The position numbers and the translations under genes were made by a program. This document shows, one piece after another, positions 37,160 to 48,565 of a stretch of 64,000 bases of DNA. Under the pieces are notes generated by a model that did not search any database, was not told the origin of the DNA, and saw only the letters and a list, made by a program, of their open reading frames with translations. The stretch is from positions 203,836,897 to 203,900,896 of the forward strand of contig NC_080671.1 of NCBI RefSeq assembly GCF_030247195.1, written 5' to 3'. This DNA is from Topomyia yanbarensis. Taxonomy: Eukaryota > Arthropoda > Insecta > Diptera > Culicidae. The number at the start of each line of letters is the position of its first letter. The stretch's first letter is position 1.

Positions 37160-38311
37160 TACACAAATGAAGTAGCTTTTTTCGACGATTTTCTAACCCT
37201 CCCTCCCCCCTCGTAGCATTTGGTCACAAAACTCAAACCTCCCCCTTATAAATAAAGTAGCATTTTCCTACACCCCCTCCCCCTCCTTGCGCAGCGCGGC
37301 CGTGAGATGAAAAAATACATATGTTTTTCAATTCTTTTAAATACATGTCCTTACAACATGTTTGACGACTTTTATCAACATTTTTATTATAACAGCAAAT
37401 TGCGTACAAAATAAACCCATTTCAGGACAAATATAGCGTTTATAGTTTGTTTTGAATTTTATATGTCATGGTGCATGAAGAGCAGTTCTCTCAGTTGAAA
37501 ATCCTGCGCTGCCAATGATTCTAAGAAGCATACGTTCATCTAAATTACTAAATTTTGTTTGGTTGATTCCGAAGAGAAAATTTAATTCAGCTCCCAAACT
37601 AAGTCTACTAGTTAGCAACATAAGCTAACTAATGTAGTAAGTTAAATCCACATACAAAATGTTTCGTTTTTTGCGAGCTTGCACTTCCGGGAATCGTTAA
37701 TTTTACCACATCAAAAACCGCGTGTGACTTGTGTGAATTTAAATTTATTTCTCTTGGGAATGGAGGAACACTAAATTATTTTCTCTACTCAATGAGTTTT
37801 GATGCCCTTAAAAAATTTAAACTTAATGCTACGTCGCACAACTTGTGACCCTACCCTCCCCCAGGTCACACTTCGTCACAAATTCGATATACCCCCCCTA
37901 CCCCCTAAAATGCTACGTCATTTATGCATGGTCCCTAATTAGAACAGCGAAATAAATTTGATTATATAAATGCTTAAGGGACCAGGGATTTTTAACTGAG
38001 AGAACTTCTCTTCATGCTCCATGACATATAAAATTCAAAACAAACTATAAACACTATATTTGTCATGAAATGGGCTTATTTTGTACGCAATTTGCTGTTA
38101 TAATGAAAATGTTTATAAAAGTCGTCAAACATGTTGTAAGGACATGTATTGAAAAGAATTGAAAAACATATTTCCAACGGCCGCGCTGCGCGAGGAGGGG
38201 GTGTAGGGAAATGCTACGTTATTTACAAGGGGGAGGTTTGAGTTTTGTGACCAAATGCTAAGAGGGGGGAGGAAGGATTAGAAAATCGTCGAAAAAAGGT
38301 ACGTCATTTGT
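37160..38311. repeat. Large inverted repeat, ~345-bp arms with ~470-bp spacer
   Basis: Arms 37160-37505 and 37975-38311 are reverse complements with scattered mismatches: tttttcgacgattttctaac, GCGCAGCGCGGCCG, acatgtccttacaacatg, gacatataaaattc-type blocks in mirrored order. The spacer includes the right end of a GGGACCAT-family MITE (about 37828-37936). Either a foldback element or two adjacent inverted copies of one repeat. No coding frame. Confidence 0.78.
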
Positions 38312-38312
38312 G

Positions 38313-39720
38313 TATTTGCATAGAAAGGTATTGCAATTGCTGTGAAAACCGACTTTTTAACGGAGGCCCGGAGGGCCGAATGACATATACCATTCGATTC
38401 AGTTCGTCGAGTTCGGCAAATGTCTGTGCGTGTGTATGTATGTGTGTAAGTATGTATGTATGTATGTATGTGTGCGTCTGTGTGTGTATGTAACTAAAAA
38501 TGTCACTCATTTTTCTCAGAGATGGCTGAACCGATTTTGACAAACTTAGTCACAAATGAAAGGTACAACGTTCCCATATTGCTATTGAATTTCTAATGGA
38601 TCCGACTTCCGGTTCCGGAATTACAGGGTGATGAGTACGATCACGCAGAAAATGTCGATTTTAATAAATTCTGCAATGAGTGTATAAAGATGAAATTTTT
38701 CAAAAATGTAACCACAACTACTTCGATTTGTAGTATTAGGTCACTAACAGCCATTCAAAGTCTCTTTGGCCACATTGGCCACCATCATCGGTTCCGGAAG
38801 CCCCGGCGGAAGTATCTGAATTCAGAATAACAGTCACTTCGGTTTCTCGGAAATAGCTCAACTGATTTAACCAAACTTAGTCTTAAATGGAAGGTGTTGC
38901 GCCCCCGTAAATGGCTATTACATTTCATCCCGATCCGACTTCCGATTCTAGAGTTACGGGTTGTGGCGTGCGATCACATAGCAAATTGCGATTCAAACCG
39001 ATACTCCGATGAAAGCAAAAAAGGTAAAAATTTCGCTAAAATGTCTCTCAAACAACTTAAATTTGCAGTTCTAGGTCACCGACGGCCAACCAAACTTTCG
39101 TTGACTACATTGACCACCATAGACGGTTCCGGAAGTACCCGGGAAAAGCGATCATCTTTCAAAATTAACAAACTCACATCAGTTTCCCGGAAATGGTTGG
39201 TCCGATTTCCACAAACATAGTCCCAAATGATAGCTATAATATCCCCACAGGTGTCTATAAAATTTCGTGCGATCCGCTTATATGGTTCCGGAAATATAGA
39301 CTAAACCGTCCGGTCACATATGAAATTTCCATATAAGCCGAAACTCAATTTTTTTTTCAAGGGGGGGACCCATGGAATTTCAGCAATAGAATTCGTACTT
39401 TTGATTCCAAACATCTTTAAAATGCATGAAACTTCAAGATTTTATGTTATCTCCAAAAAATTTTTTATGAAAATCGACTTTTTGGGACTTTGCCGATTTC
39501 GCACCTTTTTTCAATTTAATATTAATGTGGCTGTTTTTTTTACATAGTTTTAGAACTCGAAAAATGATTTCTTTTCTTGTATATAGTTGTCATATCGTGT
39601 ATAATAAAAATGTAATATTTACATTTGGAAGCTTATAATGAATATAAACAACGCAAAAATTCTCGTGTTCATGATTGAGAAAGGCACAATTACACCGCTA
39701 GGTGTATTAAAACAGGTTTT
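38313..39720 (-). repeat. Family-B dispersed repeat, near full length
   Basis: Reading from the left it shows gaaaggtattgcaattgctg, the core GAGGCCCGGAGGGCCGAATG, CGATTCAGTTCGTCGA, a GTATG/TGTG microsatellite at about 38423-38488, ATGGCTGAACCGATTTTGAC, and several blocks of ttccggaa-type sequence. It ends with gattgagaaaggcacaatta and CACCGCTAGGTGTATTAAAA. The other end in other copies reads ccacctagtggtg...cctttctca, so this copy is on the minus strand relative to them. Length about 1.4 kb, no coding capacity. Confidence 0.78.
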
Positions 39721-40597
39721 ACAGATATGGAACATAATAAGTGTAATATGCCATGACATCACCAAATCACCACAAATTTGCTTATGACTTCAACATATGG
39801 GAGCTGTCAAGTTGTCCCCGGGCTGAGTGCAAAACATTCCTTGGGCAATTGGCTTTCATTGACAAAAAAAATTGGATAAACCTTTAGTGTGTCGACGGAG
39901 ATACGTATTTTTCGAAGATATGGAACCGAAATGTCGGTTGTCATGGTAAAGAGTCTGTCTTTGCCGGGGGACATGTTGGTAGATTTGAGCGATTCGTAGT
40001 GCTGCTGCCCAAGCTGGACTCCTGCCAGCAGAAATCAAAATATAAGGCCGTAAGATTTTAAGCCTGTTTCAAATGATGCTACCACTTCTAGTTCTCCGAT
40101 CTGTATATTACACATCCTTGAGTACTATGGCTCTAAATTTTCATAACTTCCCTACACTGAGCCTCTAGTTAACTGTATATCGAGATAAAAAGAAAAAAAA
40201 TTATGCACAGTTAGCATACTTTCTATTCCCATCTCTTTTATTCTGCTGTGATTTTTATGCATTTTCTATACTTCTAGTAACCATTCAATGAGTGGATAGA
40301 ACGAATATGTCCAATGCATAAAATTTACAGCAGAAGAAACGAGAGGCAGATAGAAAAGTATGTTAGCATGGATAAATAAATTTCTGCGTGTACATTAATC
40401 TTTACATAGAAGGCTGACTGCATGAATTTTTTTAGTATTATCGTTTTGGGAAATAGAAAAACTTTCGGTACAGTTGAGTTGCTGCAGACTTAACAAAAGC
40501 AGCATTAAATGTCATGCAATAGATTTAACTATAATATATTTCGTGTAACAATTCATCTGTAAATTGATCAAAATCAAAATCAAAATTAACAACAAAA
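39720..40597. other. Unassigned AT-rich region
   Basis: Nothing supported. A block near 40110-40180 (ggctctaaattttcataact) recurs near 57460-57520, so it is part of some dispersed repeat. Confidence 0.4.
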
Positions 40598-41240
40598 TTA
40601 CTCTTTCTTGTGCCGTTGGTTCCGACTTTGGGCGTCCCTTATGAACTCATACGAACCTCCGTGGAGAACCACTTTCGTGTTGGTCATTGCTAGTTGCAGT
40701 TTTTTCAGCAGAATTAGACCGTGATCTACCAGCACACTATCCGTGGCAACTCCGAAGCTAAATTCTCCCAGACAGGCCAGGTTTTTTTTCTTGGTGACTG
40801 AGCGGCGAAGAATTTTTGCTTAAGCGTCGCATAGAGGGACAGAAACGAGCATTGTTTTAGTGTTATGTAGGATACTTCCGTTCAAATGATTTCCTTGGCG
40901 GTAGCGTGCAGTAACCAGCCCGGATCGTGGTCATTGTTTAGCAAAGAAACCGAGACATTGTTGATGTGAACGGCTATATCCTGGGCGAAATTTATGATCA
41001 TCGGATGACTTTTTTCTGACGAAAGCCCAATGGTTAGCTCCCATTTGACAACGGTCCGTTATCGCTGAATCCGTTCGTAGCAGGTTCTACTTGCGAAGCA
41101 TTCTGCTGATTATTCTGAAACAACTTCGAAGTTGACAGAATCTGCTGGCGATTAATGACCTTGTTGACCTGTATGGTTAGGATGATGATGGGAAGAAGTT
41201 TCGTAACTTCCGAATTGAAGAAACTATTTCGAATGCAATC
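40598..41240 (-). pseudogene. Decayed host-like exon, possibly hobbit/KIAA0100-type lipid-transfer protein
   Basis: Minus-strand reading gives ~205 codons of protein-like sequence in three abutting frames. They include VNKVINRQQILSTSKLFQNN, then INFAQDIAVHINNVSVSLLN and WLLHATAKEI, then NGSILHNTKTMLVSVPL and FSFGVATDSVLVDHGLILLK, ending in TNTKVVLHGGSYEFIRDAQS. Lesions: frameshift near 41036 (TAA read-out at 41034-41036), frameshift near 40885 (TGA at 40882-40884), and a TAA at 40820-40822 where the context suggests a former CAA. The order of motifs (AVHINN-S, LHATA-E--L-GS, LHGG-YEFIRD) reminds me of the N-terminal part of hobbit/KIAA0100 bridge-like lipid-transfer proteins. That identification is from memory and tentative. 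No intron is evident inside. It is bordered by a family-B repeat end at 41275. Decayed coding origin is more certain than identity. Confidence 0.55.
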
Positions 41241-41274
41241 TCATCCATTTGCTGCAACAAAAAACGCTTTTAAT

Positions 41275-41330
41275 CCACCTAACAGTGTGATGAGACATTT
41301 CTTATAACTCTTATCACTCTCTTCGGATAT
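41275..41330 (+). repeat. Family-B end fragment
   Basis: The block tttttaatccacctaacagt with tgagacatttcttataact resembles the ccacctagtggtg...cctttctca end of family-B copies at 42527 and 50143. Confidence 0.5.
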
Positions 41331-41880
41331 TATATCGTTTGAGAACTGTTAGAACTTGATGCTTCGCGATGTTTTTGATAACACATACTACATGGGATAG
41401 TGGCAGGACTCAGAGAATCGCTCAAATCAGCATAGGACAACATCAGTGCTAGAAATCTCAAACCAAATCAATGGGAAAGCGAAAAAATGGCCAATAAAAT
41501 AGACATACAAACTAATTATTGCTAATGCTCCTTTAATAAAATATTTAAATTCCTCAATAAACGCATTGTGGTGGGAAAACTGAATTTTCCTAAAGAGGTT
41601 ATGTATATTGTACTGAGCCAAAAAATCGATTTTTTTAATCGATTTGAAGTTTATACTTTACTCAAATTTACAACGCGACTGAGAACTAAGAAATCAACGC
41701 TTTTTCTTGAAAAAAGCGATAGTAGCAGTGATACCATTCAAAGAAAATCAACAGTGCATATTTCCAGACTTGGTTTTATTTCCTATTTAAGAACTATTGT
41801 GTTTTTTACATCCTAGATTGCATGATTCAGTGATCGAAACCCAAAACTTCATAAAGTATTTGAAATTATTAAATTAAAAT
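41330..41880. other. Unassigned AT-rich region
   Basis: An 82-codon frame at 41568-41816 has no recognisable motif. Nothing supported. Confidence 0.35.
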
Positions 41881-42526
41881 TTGTGTTTGCTATTGAAATT
41901 GACAAAATGATAGTATATATAGAATGTAGTCCCTTTGGCGTTGGTTAATTTTTCGGTCCCACCTATCAGCATTGAAGTATGGCCCTTACGTTTTTTTACA
42001 ATACCAATTTTACAATTTGTGGGAGTTTGGTGAAAATCGATCTTACTGTCCAAACGGCATAATTCCGAAACCGTAATTTTTGAAGTTTTAAAATTATGCA
42101 GAATTAATTTTTCAGACAATAGTAACAGAGTTCGTGTCTTTAGCAAATTTGTTGAGACTTTATTGTAGTCATGAATATTAACCTGAGAAAATTCACCATA
42201 AATATTTCTTGGACGATATACCGTCAAAATTACTTTATCAAATGATGCGCTGTTCGTTTGTAAAACTCATCGAAGATACTAAACCTCCGAAATTGGCGGT
42301 TTCAAAATGATGCTATCTTGACCTTAAATTATTGTTTTGGAACATTTGACCTATACATATAATTGGTCATACAACAAAAATCAAATTCTCATCAAAATCG
42401 ACCAGAACCTGCTAAAGTCGAATGGAAATCGTCATTTTTCATAAATTTCGCTCTACATTCGGAAAGTGTTATCCTCGTTATTAATCATATTACGTTTTCG
42501 TCTCAACTCGACGCATTCCCAAAATA

Positions 42527-42922
42527 AAAACCTATTTTGATCCACCTAGTGGTGCAATTGGGCTTTTCTCATTTGTCCAGAATACGATTCCATGGCTGGT
42601 TATGTTCAATACGATGGTGGAAATGAATATTACATGTTCAGTACGATTTGCACATACGTACAATGGATCGACAGCCACGATCTTGAGATACTATGTGATA
42701 CTGAAACATCGCTTGACCGCCGCTGGTTTCAAGCGATGTTTCAGTATCACATAGTAAGATCCGGGAGGTCCGGGTCCTGCCGAAAATTTTCAACTTGTTA
42801 AGAAATTTTAAACTAGTTTTAATTTTAAAACAGCAACCCCTCACTGCATACTCCCTCCGGGCCGGTATGATTGACGATTTTTAGAGTGATTGCATAACCT
42901 TTCTATATGAGAAAGGCAAAAA
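42527..42922 (+). repeat. Family-B repeat, internally deleted copy
   Basis: It starts gatccacctagtggtgcaat with cttttctcat and ends CTCCCTCCGGGCCGG, agagtgattgcataaccttt, ctatatgagaaaggcaaaa. Only ~395 bp, so most of the ~1.4-kb interior is missing. It holds the perfect hairpin at 42690-42755. Confidence 0.75.
42690..42755. other. Perfect 27-bp-arm hairpin
   Basis: Arm 42690-42716 (ACTATGTGATACTGAAACAT plus CGCTTGA) is exactly complementary to 42729-42755, with a 12-base loop. Pairing resumes outside with GATCTT/AAGATC if five bases (gagat) bulge out on the left arm. Perfect complementarity stands out among surrounding decayed repeats and suggests a recent origin or a maintained structure. 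Confidence 0.85.
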
Positions 42923-42924
42923 AG

Positions 42925-43370
42925 TCCAAAAAAAATCAATTTTTCTCAAACATTATTTTTTCGAGTTTATATCAAATCTCAATGGTTCATGCATTATAAA
43001 GTCATTTGGCATCAAAAATACAAATTTGATTTTGAACATTTTTCATTTCAGTTTATATGGGAATTTGCTGTGTGATTGCACTCTTCAACTCCTAACTCCG
43101 GAACCGGAAGTCCAATCAATAAAAAATTGCAGCCGATGGGAAGGTTGTACCTTTCATTTGAGACTAACTTTGTGCAAATCGATCCAGCCATCTCTGATTA
43201 ACAGAGGTCATATTTTTTTCCACATACACACATACACACACATGCATACATACACACACATACATTTTCCTATCTCGACGAACTGAGTCGATTAGCATAT
43301 GACACTCGGCCCTCCCGGTCGGGATTAGATTGACGAATTTTAGAGTGAATGAGAAAGGCAAAAACATTTT
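42925..43370 (+). repeat. Family-B repeat, 3' part
   Basis: Contains tttatatgggaatttgctgt, CTCCGGAACCGGAAGTCC, cagccatctctgatt, a (CACATA)n microsatellite at 43217-43264, CGACGAACTGAGTCGATTAG, GACACTCGGCCCTCCCGG, and gagaaaggcaaaa. These are the family-B blocks in order. Confidence 0.75.
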
Positions 43371-43804
43371 TAGCAAATGTTTCATAGACATTAAATCAAT
43401 CTTAACTTCGCTTTCTATTAAATAAAGACCCTCATTACAGTACATCTCTACAAAAGCGAGCTCAATTTGAAAAGAAATCTGAGGATTATGATTGATTACA
43501 GAATTCTGGAATTTTCTATTGGAATGTTTTCAAGCAGGAATTTGATATTGATGCTATTAGGCAACTGTGAAATCAAGACCAATAGATCAATTACATATCA
43601 GGACCCCATTCTGACAATTTATCAAAAGTCCTCATGATGTTTACAACAACATGTTATCAATGTACGGATCAGATAATTGTTATTGTAATACTGAATTAAA
43701 TCAGTTTGCATCAATAAATTTTCAATTGCAATCCAATATATTTTTTGGGTGTGGTAGGGAGGGAAATTGTTAAACCCCAAAACCTTCTCTTGGCTACGCC
43801 GTTG

Positions 43805-44400
43805 CTTGGAGTTATTTACTTAACTTTCATTTTCCGATATGTTTCCGATCGATCCGTTGGTTATAAGTTAGAAAAATTGCAGTCAGAAGGTTCGTACAAA
43901 TGAACATTTTTGCACTGATAAGGTATCAAGTTCCTTCCAGACAACTTGGAAGTGTTCGGTGATTATTTCTAGCGGTTGTAGATAGAAAAATGAAATACAA
44001 AATTCTTTTTATCGTAATAATGTTTGGCTTATTTCAATGGATTATTACTATATTGAACAATAAATGGGCGACAAAAGGTAATCCACAAACAACAAGCCAT
44101 AACTTTAAAGGTATTCAAAATAGATATTTTATGTCTTCAGTAAAGTTATTCGCAAAAGTAAGAGCTACAAATTTGCTGAAGGCATCATTTCGATATAACC
44201 ACTTCCAAGAAAATTTGTGAAAATATCTCACTCATAGGGAGATTAATCAGTAAAAGCACAATACCAAAAGAAAGGACGTATTGCCTCCATTATATTCTCC
44301 GAAGATACTATTGACCTAAAATAAGCCGTTTTGGCGTTAATAATAGATTACATGTTTTTGGTCATATTTCTGGCAATGGGAAATGATAAAAATCTTTCGT
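43805..44400. other. Unassigned AT-rich region
   Basis: A 76-codon ATG frame at 43990-44220 begins with a hydrophobic stretch (ILFIVIMFGLFQWIITIL), but nothing around it supports a gene. Confidence 0.3.
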
Positions 44401-44875
44401 CCGCATTCAATGTTAAATATCTCTTTTGATAATAGTCCGATTTCAACAATCTATAGCTTGTTTGAAAGGTATTCGTTAAAGCTGTCTAAAAACATATAAA
44501 GTGTTAATCTATGTTGTCAATTTCGGCAGATAATTTAAAAAAACTGCAAAAAATGCCATTTTTACACATTCAAACATTCATATCTTGGAAACTAAACATC
44601 AGAATCAAAAACAAATTAATAGCGTTCATACTGTTTTTTAGTTCTTTCAATTAAAATTGGTTTGGATAAGAACGGTTCAGCCATTGCTGAGAAACACGAA
44701 TGAGAATTTGTCCGTTACATACACACACACAGACACACACACACAGACATTGTCCCAAATCGTCGAGCTGAGTCGATTGGTATATAAGACTCGGCCCTCC
44801 GGGCCTCGGAAAGAATCTTGAAAGTTTGAGCGAATTCTATACATTTCTTTTATAAGAAATGTAAAACATGAGATT
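44400..44875 (+). repeat. Family-A dispersed repeat
   Basis: Blocks: ggttcagccattgctgagaa, acacgaatgag, (AC)n at 44719-44747, CGTCGAGCTGAGTCGATTGG, GACTCGGCCCTCCGGGCCTC, and catttcttttataagaaatg. It is the reverse complement of the copy at 11440-12060. Confidence 0.78.
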
Positions 44876-44954
44876 AAATTTTTGGAAGGGTTTAAGCTTT
44901 GGGTGATGACAATTAAACCAGTTTGGCGTCTCAAATCACTGGCACTTCGCGTTT

Positions 44955-45322
44955 GACGGCGCCGGTGGTTGAGTGGTAAGCGTGACCGCCACTCATTACA
45001 GTTGCCCTGGGTTCACTAACAGGCCAGGTCATTGAGATTTTTCTGAGGTGACAAAATCTGTGGTCATATCTTCCTTCGGAAGGGAAGTAAAGCCGCTCCG
45101 TGAGTTGATGGATCGATATCTAGTCACGATGCTGGAGTCACCTCTCTGGCGTCGTAAAGTCCAACTTCTATACATACTAATAAATATCCTTCTCCTGTGA
45201 TACTTGTGGAGTGCGCAGTAGTATATACGGCCTCTAGCAAAAGCAAGTATCGGACTAACTATTCCTTCCCTTTCCTTCCGCGATCTACATTCGGGCTTGG
45301 ACGGCACCGGTATTGATCAATA
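44955..45322 (+). repeat. tRNA-derived SINE-like element
   Basis: The start GACGGCGCCGGTGGTTGAGT, then ggtaagcgtg, fits a pol III box A (TGGYNNAGTGG), and GGGTTCACTAAC at about 45009 is a degenerate box B at normal spacing. The body of ~300 bp has no ORF and ends ggacggcaccggtattgatc. Sequences flanking each side (cactggcacttcgcgttt and aactggcattttgcgttt) are similar but not an exact target duplication. Confidence 0.6.
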
Positions 45323-46424
45323 ACACTTTAGGATTACCAGGAGTTGCACATTGAAAGATGTTTCGCTACTCCCAAACATAATTATCTACATATTCCCTGT
45401 GCAACTTCAGCTAGTCCAGATCGATAACGGAGCAGCAGTTAGGGGTGGTCGCACAAGCTCAAGCTCAAGTTCAAATAACTGGCATTTTGCGTTTGCTTAT
45501 CAATTTTCGAAATGCTTCAATTTTCCGGGAATGAAAGTTATTAAACATTAAACCGTCCCATAGCTGCTCATCGCAATTAGTGCTTACTAGTAAGTGGTAT
45601 GTTCGTCGTGTTTCCGTTTATTGTCCTTTTTCCGTATCGTCTTCGGTTTCGCGGTTTCGCGTGAGTTCATCAATGCATTCATGCAGGCCCGTGCGCAAGG
45701 GGAGGGTTTTAGGGGTTCAAACCCCTCCCATGGGGGTTTTGAATTACTTTCAAAATATTATAAACTTCCTGTTCGGGGATGAAATTATACAGCGAGCCGT
45801 GTCATTCGAGTTCGGTCACTCTAGAAACAAGTCGTTGAAAAAACCAAGGAAGAAACCTCGCGAAGGTGGCTGGTAAGGGGTGTACGTTATGTTGGTCGGC
45901 ATCTCTGGATCGCATCATGTTTCGGCATGTTTCGATATTAGCACTAGTTGTGAGTAGATCAGCTTCACAGCAAAGGTCTGTCAGCGGACTAACAAAGTGA
46001 TCTAAGGAAAAAGCATAATGTCAGAGAAAATCAAGATATCGTTATTATTATTTATTGCCGATGATTTCTCCATCGGAGTGACTGACAGCTAAATGGCCCG
46101 CGAAAATAGTCATCGGTATCGAGAGGAATACCGCTACCGAAAAATTCTCAGCGGCAGCTAGCAAATAAATAGGAACGACTAACGCCAAGAAGGATAAGAA
46201 ACCCTGCGAAGGTGGTTGTAAAAAGATGTAAATCATTATGGTCGACATCTCTGGATCGGCTCATGTCTCAACAGATGACGACATTTGCAGCAGATCTGAG
46301 CAGGTCAGATATACCGAGAAGGTTGGACAGCAAACAAGAAAAAAACATCAATGGAAAAAACATGAACGATGAACACAAAATAAAAAGAGCATGAGTACAA
46401 TCCCCACTGAAGTAGTGCCTACAC

Positions 46425-48565
46425 GGAAAAAATCCGATCACAAATTAATGAAAAAATGATAGCTATTTCGTGAACTGAACGATTTACGAAAACCGTGACC
46501 AAGTTCCTGAAACTATGAGTAATAAACCTCGTATCCATGAAACAATTTGTGTTTCCACAAAACTAGATCGCCCCGACTATATACATGGCGTTACATTCAA
46601 ATGTTTGGTTGGGTTACTATTGTTCGCTGGACATGTTCAGATTTAGTTATGAGTCTTGTTCATAATTAATATAACATAATAAAGTCAAGCGATTTTGATG
46701 ATTTCCAGAGCTAATTCCCCATTTTTGGGATTTCGTATGACTATGCTGCTATTCGTGCTATTTTATTTATGAGTTTACTATCCGATTTTTATGCCATGGT
46801 AGCGGGATTATGTTCATAATTTCATGATCTTTGTTGCGATTTTCGTAATTTCTATTCACGTTATCGTGAGATTTCAGTCATGAGTAAAGTGGATCATGCT
46901 CATAATTTCAGGATCCTAGTCACGATTTTGAATATTTCATTAACGAGTAATGTGATTTATGTCCATGACTGCAGGAACTTTGTCATGGTTTTCAAAATTT
47001 CATGTTGTAATATTTTAGTCACGAGTAGGGATTCATTTTTATTTATGTTCATGATTTCAGGATCTTAGTGACAATTTTTGCTATTTTTGTCACGAGTTGT
47101 GTGATTTATGATTATAATTTCAGGTCCTTAGTCACGATTTCTGTAATTTCTGTTTATCTTATGGTGATATTTTATTCTAGAGCTTACTTTAAAATTTGAC
47201 ACGTGGAGTGGTATTCGTAATTTCTTTTCGCCTTGTCGCGATCTGTTATTTTTTGTTACTATCGGTTATTTACTCGTTGTAACTTGATAAGTCGAACTGG
47301 ATCATAAAAGTGTGACTGGTTCGCGATATCTTGTTCTGTAAACTATATCACGAACACAATTTGTGGCGCTCAGTGCAGTTTTCGTTTTCTATCCAGACAT
47401 CACACTGAACCGTATCAAATGAATAACGATGTTCGAGGTCCTAATATTTTTTTTATATCTACAGCTTGTATCTATTCTTGGTCGCTAGCAGCTGGATATT
47501 TCATGAAAAGTGCACGGAGCAAGAATGATTCCACGACTAATACTCCAAATTTTGTGAAATTAGTTCACGTAAAAATTTCAATATACTAGAAATCATGAAC
47601 CAGTTCACGAATACATGAGTAATATGTAATGAACTTGGGAACCATTTCACGAGCACGGATATTGGATCGATTGGTTTTACACCAATCGACATAACCCCAT
47701 AAAATGAGCCGGATGAACTTCGTTTGACAATTCTCGGTGGTTTGTTTACATGAGCACCCGTTGCACTCGCACTCACGCAACTGACAAAGTAAATAAACCA
47801 CCGAGAATTGTCAAACATGAACTTCATTCATCATGAGTTCATTCGTGTCGTCATCTTGTAGAACTCAATTAGGAATCATGAACCTGTTTACGATTACATG
47901 AATAATATTTGATGGATTTGTGAACTATTTCACAAGCACGAATGGTAACTTGTGACTATTATACTAGATAAAATCAACTAGTTCACGACATGAATAACAT
48001 TTTATAATTTTGTGATTTATTTCACGGGTACGCATGGTCAATCGTGACTATTATACCAGGAATCATGAACGAGTTCTCGAATACATGAACAATATTTCAT
48101 GATATTGTGAACTGTTTCAGGAGCACGAATGGTAAGTCTTGACTAATATATTCGGCATCACGAATTAGTTCACGAGGATTCTATGGATTCATGAATAAAA
48201 TTCCGAGTTTCGTGAAATAGATCACGAGAAAATATCCACAATGTTTTGATTTTGCGAACTAATGTGCCTAAATCTATGAATTACATCATGAGTCAACTGA
48301 GTTTAATAATCATAAAGTTGTGAACTAGTTCACGTGCAGAAAATCGATTTGGTAATGACAAGGAAACCGTGACTGAATTTCACAAATCAAAAACAAATAT
48401 TTACACTATTTCCGCGTTATGAGGGCGTCACTAAAGCAAAATTGAACATAAAATAAAATACATGATTTTTGTTCATAGTTTTGTTTTCGTAGCGTAAAAA
48501 CGTGAATATTACAGAATTCATGGTACTTAATTCACGATTTTAGGAACAATGTTTATACGGTTTAA
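46425..48565. repeat. Block of degenerate ~100-bp repeats rich in TTCACGA/CATGA words
   Basis: The left half (46640-47170) repeats a unit with tgttcataatttca, gatcttagtcacgattt and taatttc at ~90-110 bp spacing. The right half (47535-48320) repeats tcatgaac(c/g)agttc(a/t)cga, atacatga(a/g)taatat and gtgaactatttcac, about seven units of 95-115 bp, on the opposite strand sense. The two halves are therefore loosely inverted. It starts near ctacacggaaaaaatccg and could be a nested foldback-type element. Confidence 0.55.
47722..47816. other. 28-bp-arm hairpin between the two repeat halves
   Basis: Arm 47722-47749 (GTTTGACAATTCTCGGTGGT plus ttgtttac) pairs with 47789-47816 with one mismatch, around a 39-base loop. 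It lies near the axis of symmetry of the 46425-48565 repeat block. Confidence 0.75.

Larger units (their letters stand above)
41880..43804. mobile_element. Decayed CAGTGGCGTAGCC hAT-like copy, interrupted by family-B repeats
   Basis: Bases about 42100-42525 follow the interior of the 1215-3118 element (around 2280-2700), and 43460-43804 follow its right part, ending in tggctacgccgttg. The segment 42527-43370 between them is two family-B repeat units. The left end is not recognisable. This is the third and oldest-looking copy in the window. Confidence 0.65.

Noticed and set aside
43990..44220. 76-codon frame with a hydrophobic N-terminus as a small membrane protein gene.
   Set aside because: A hydrophobic run is expected by chance in AT-rich DNA; no other support.
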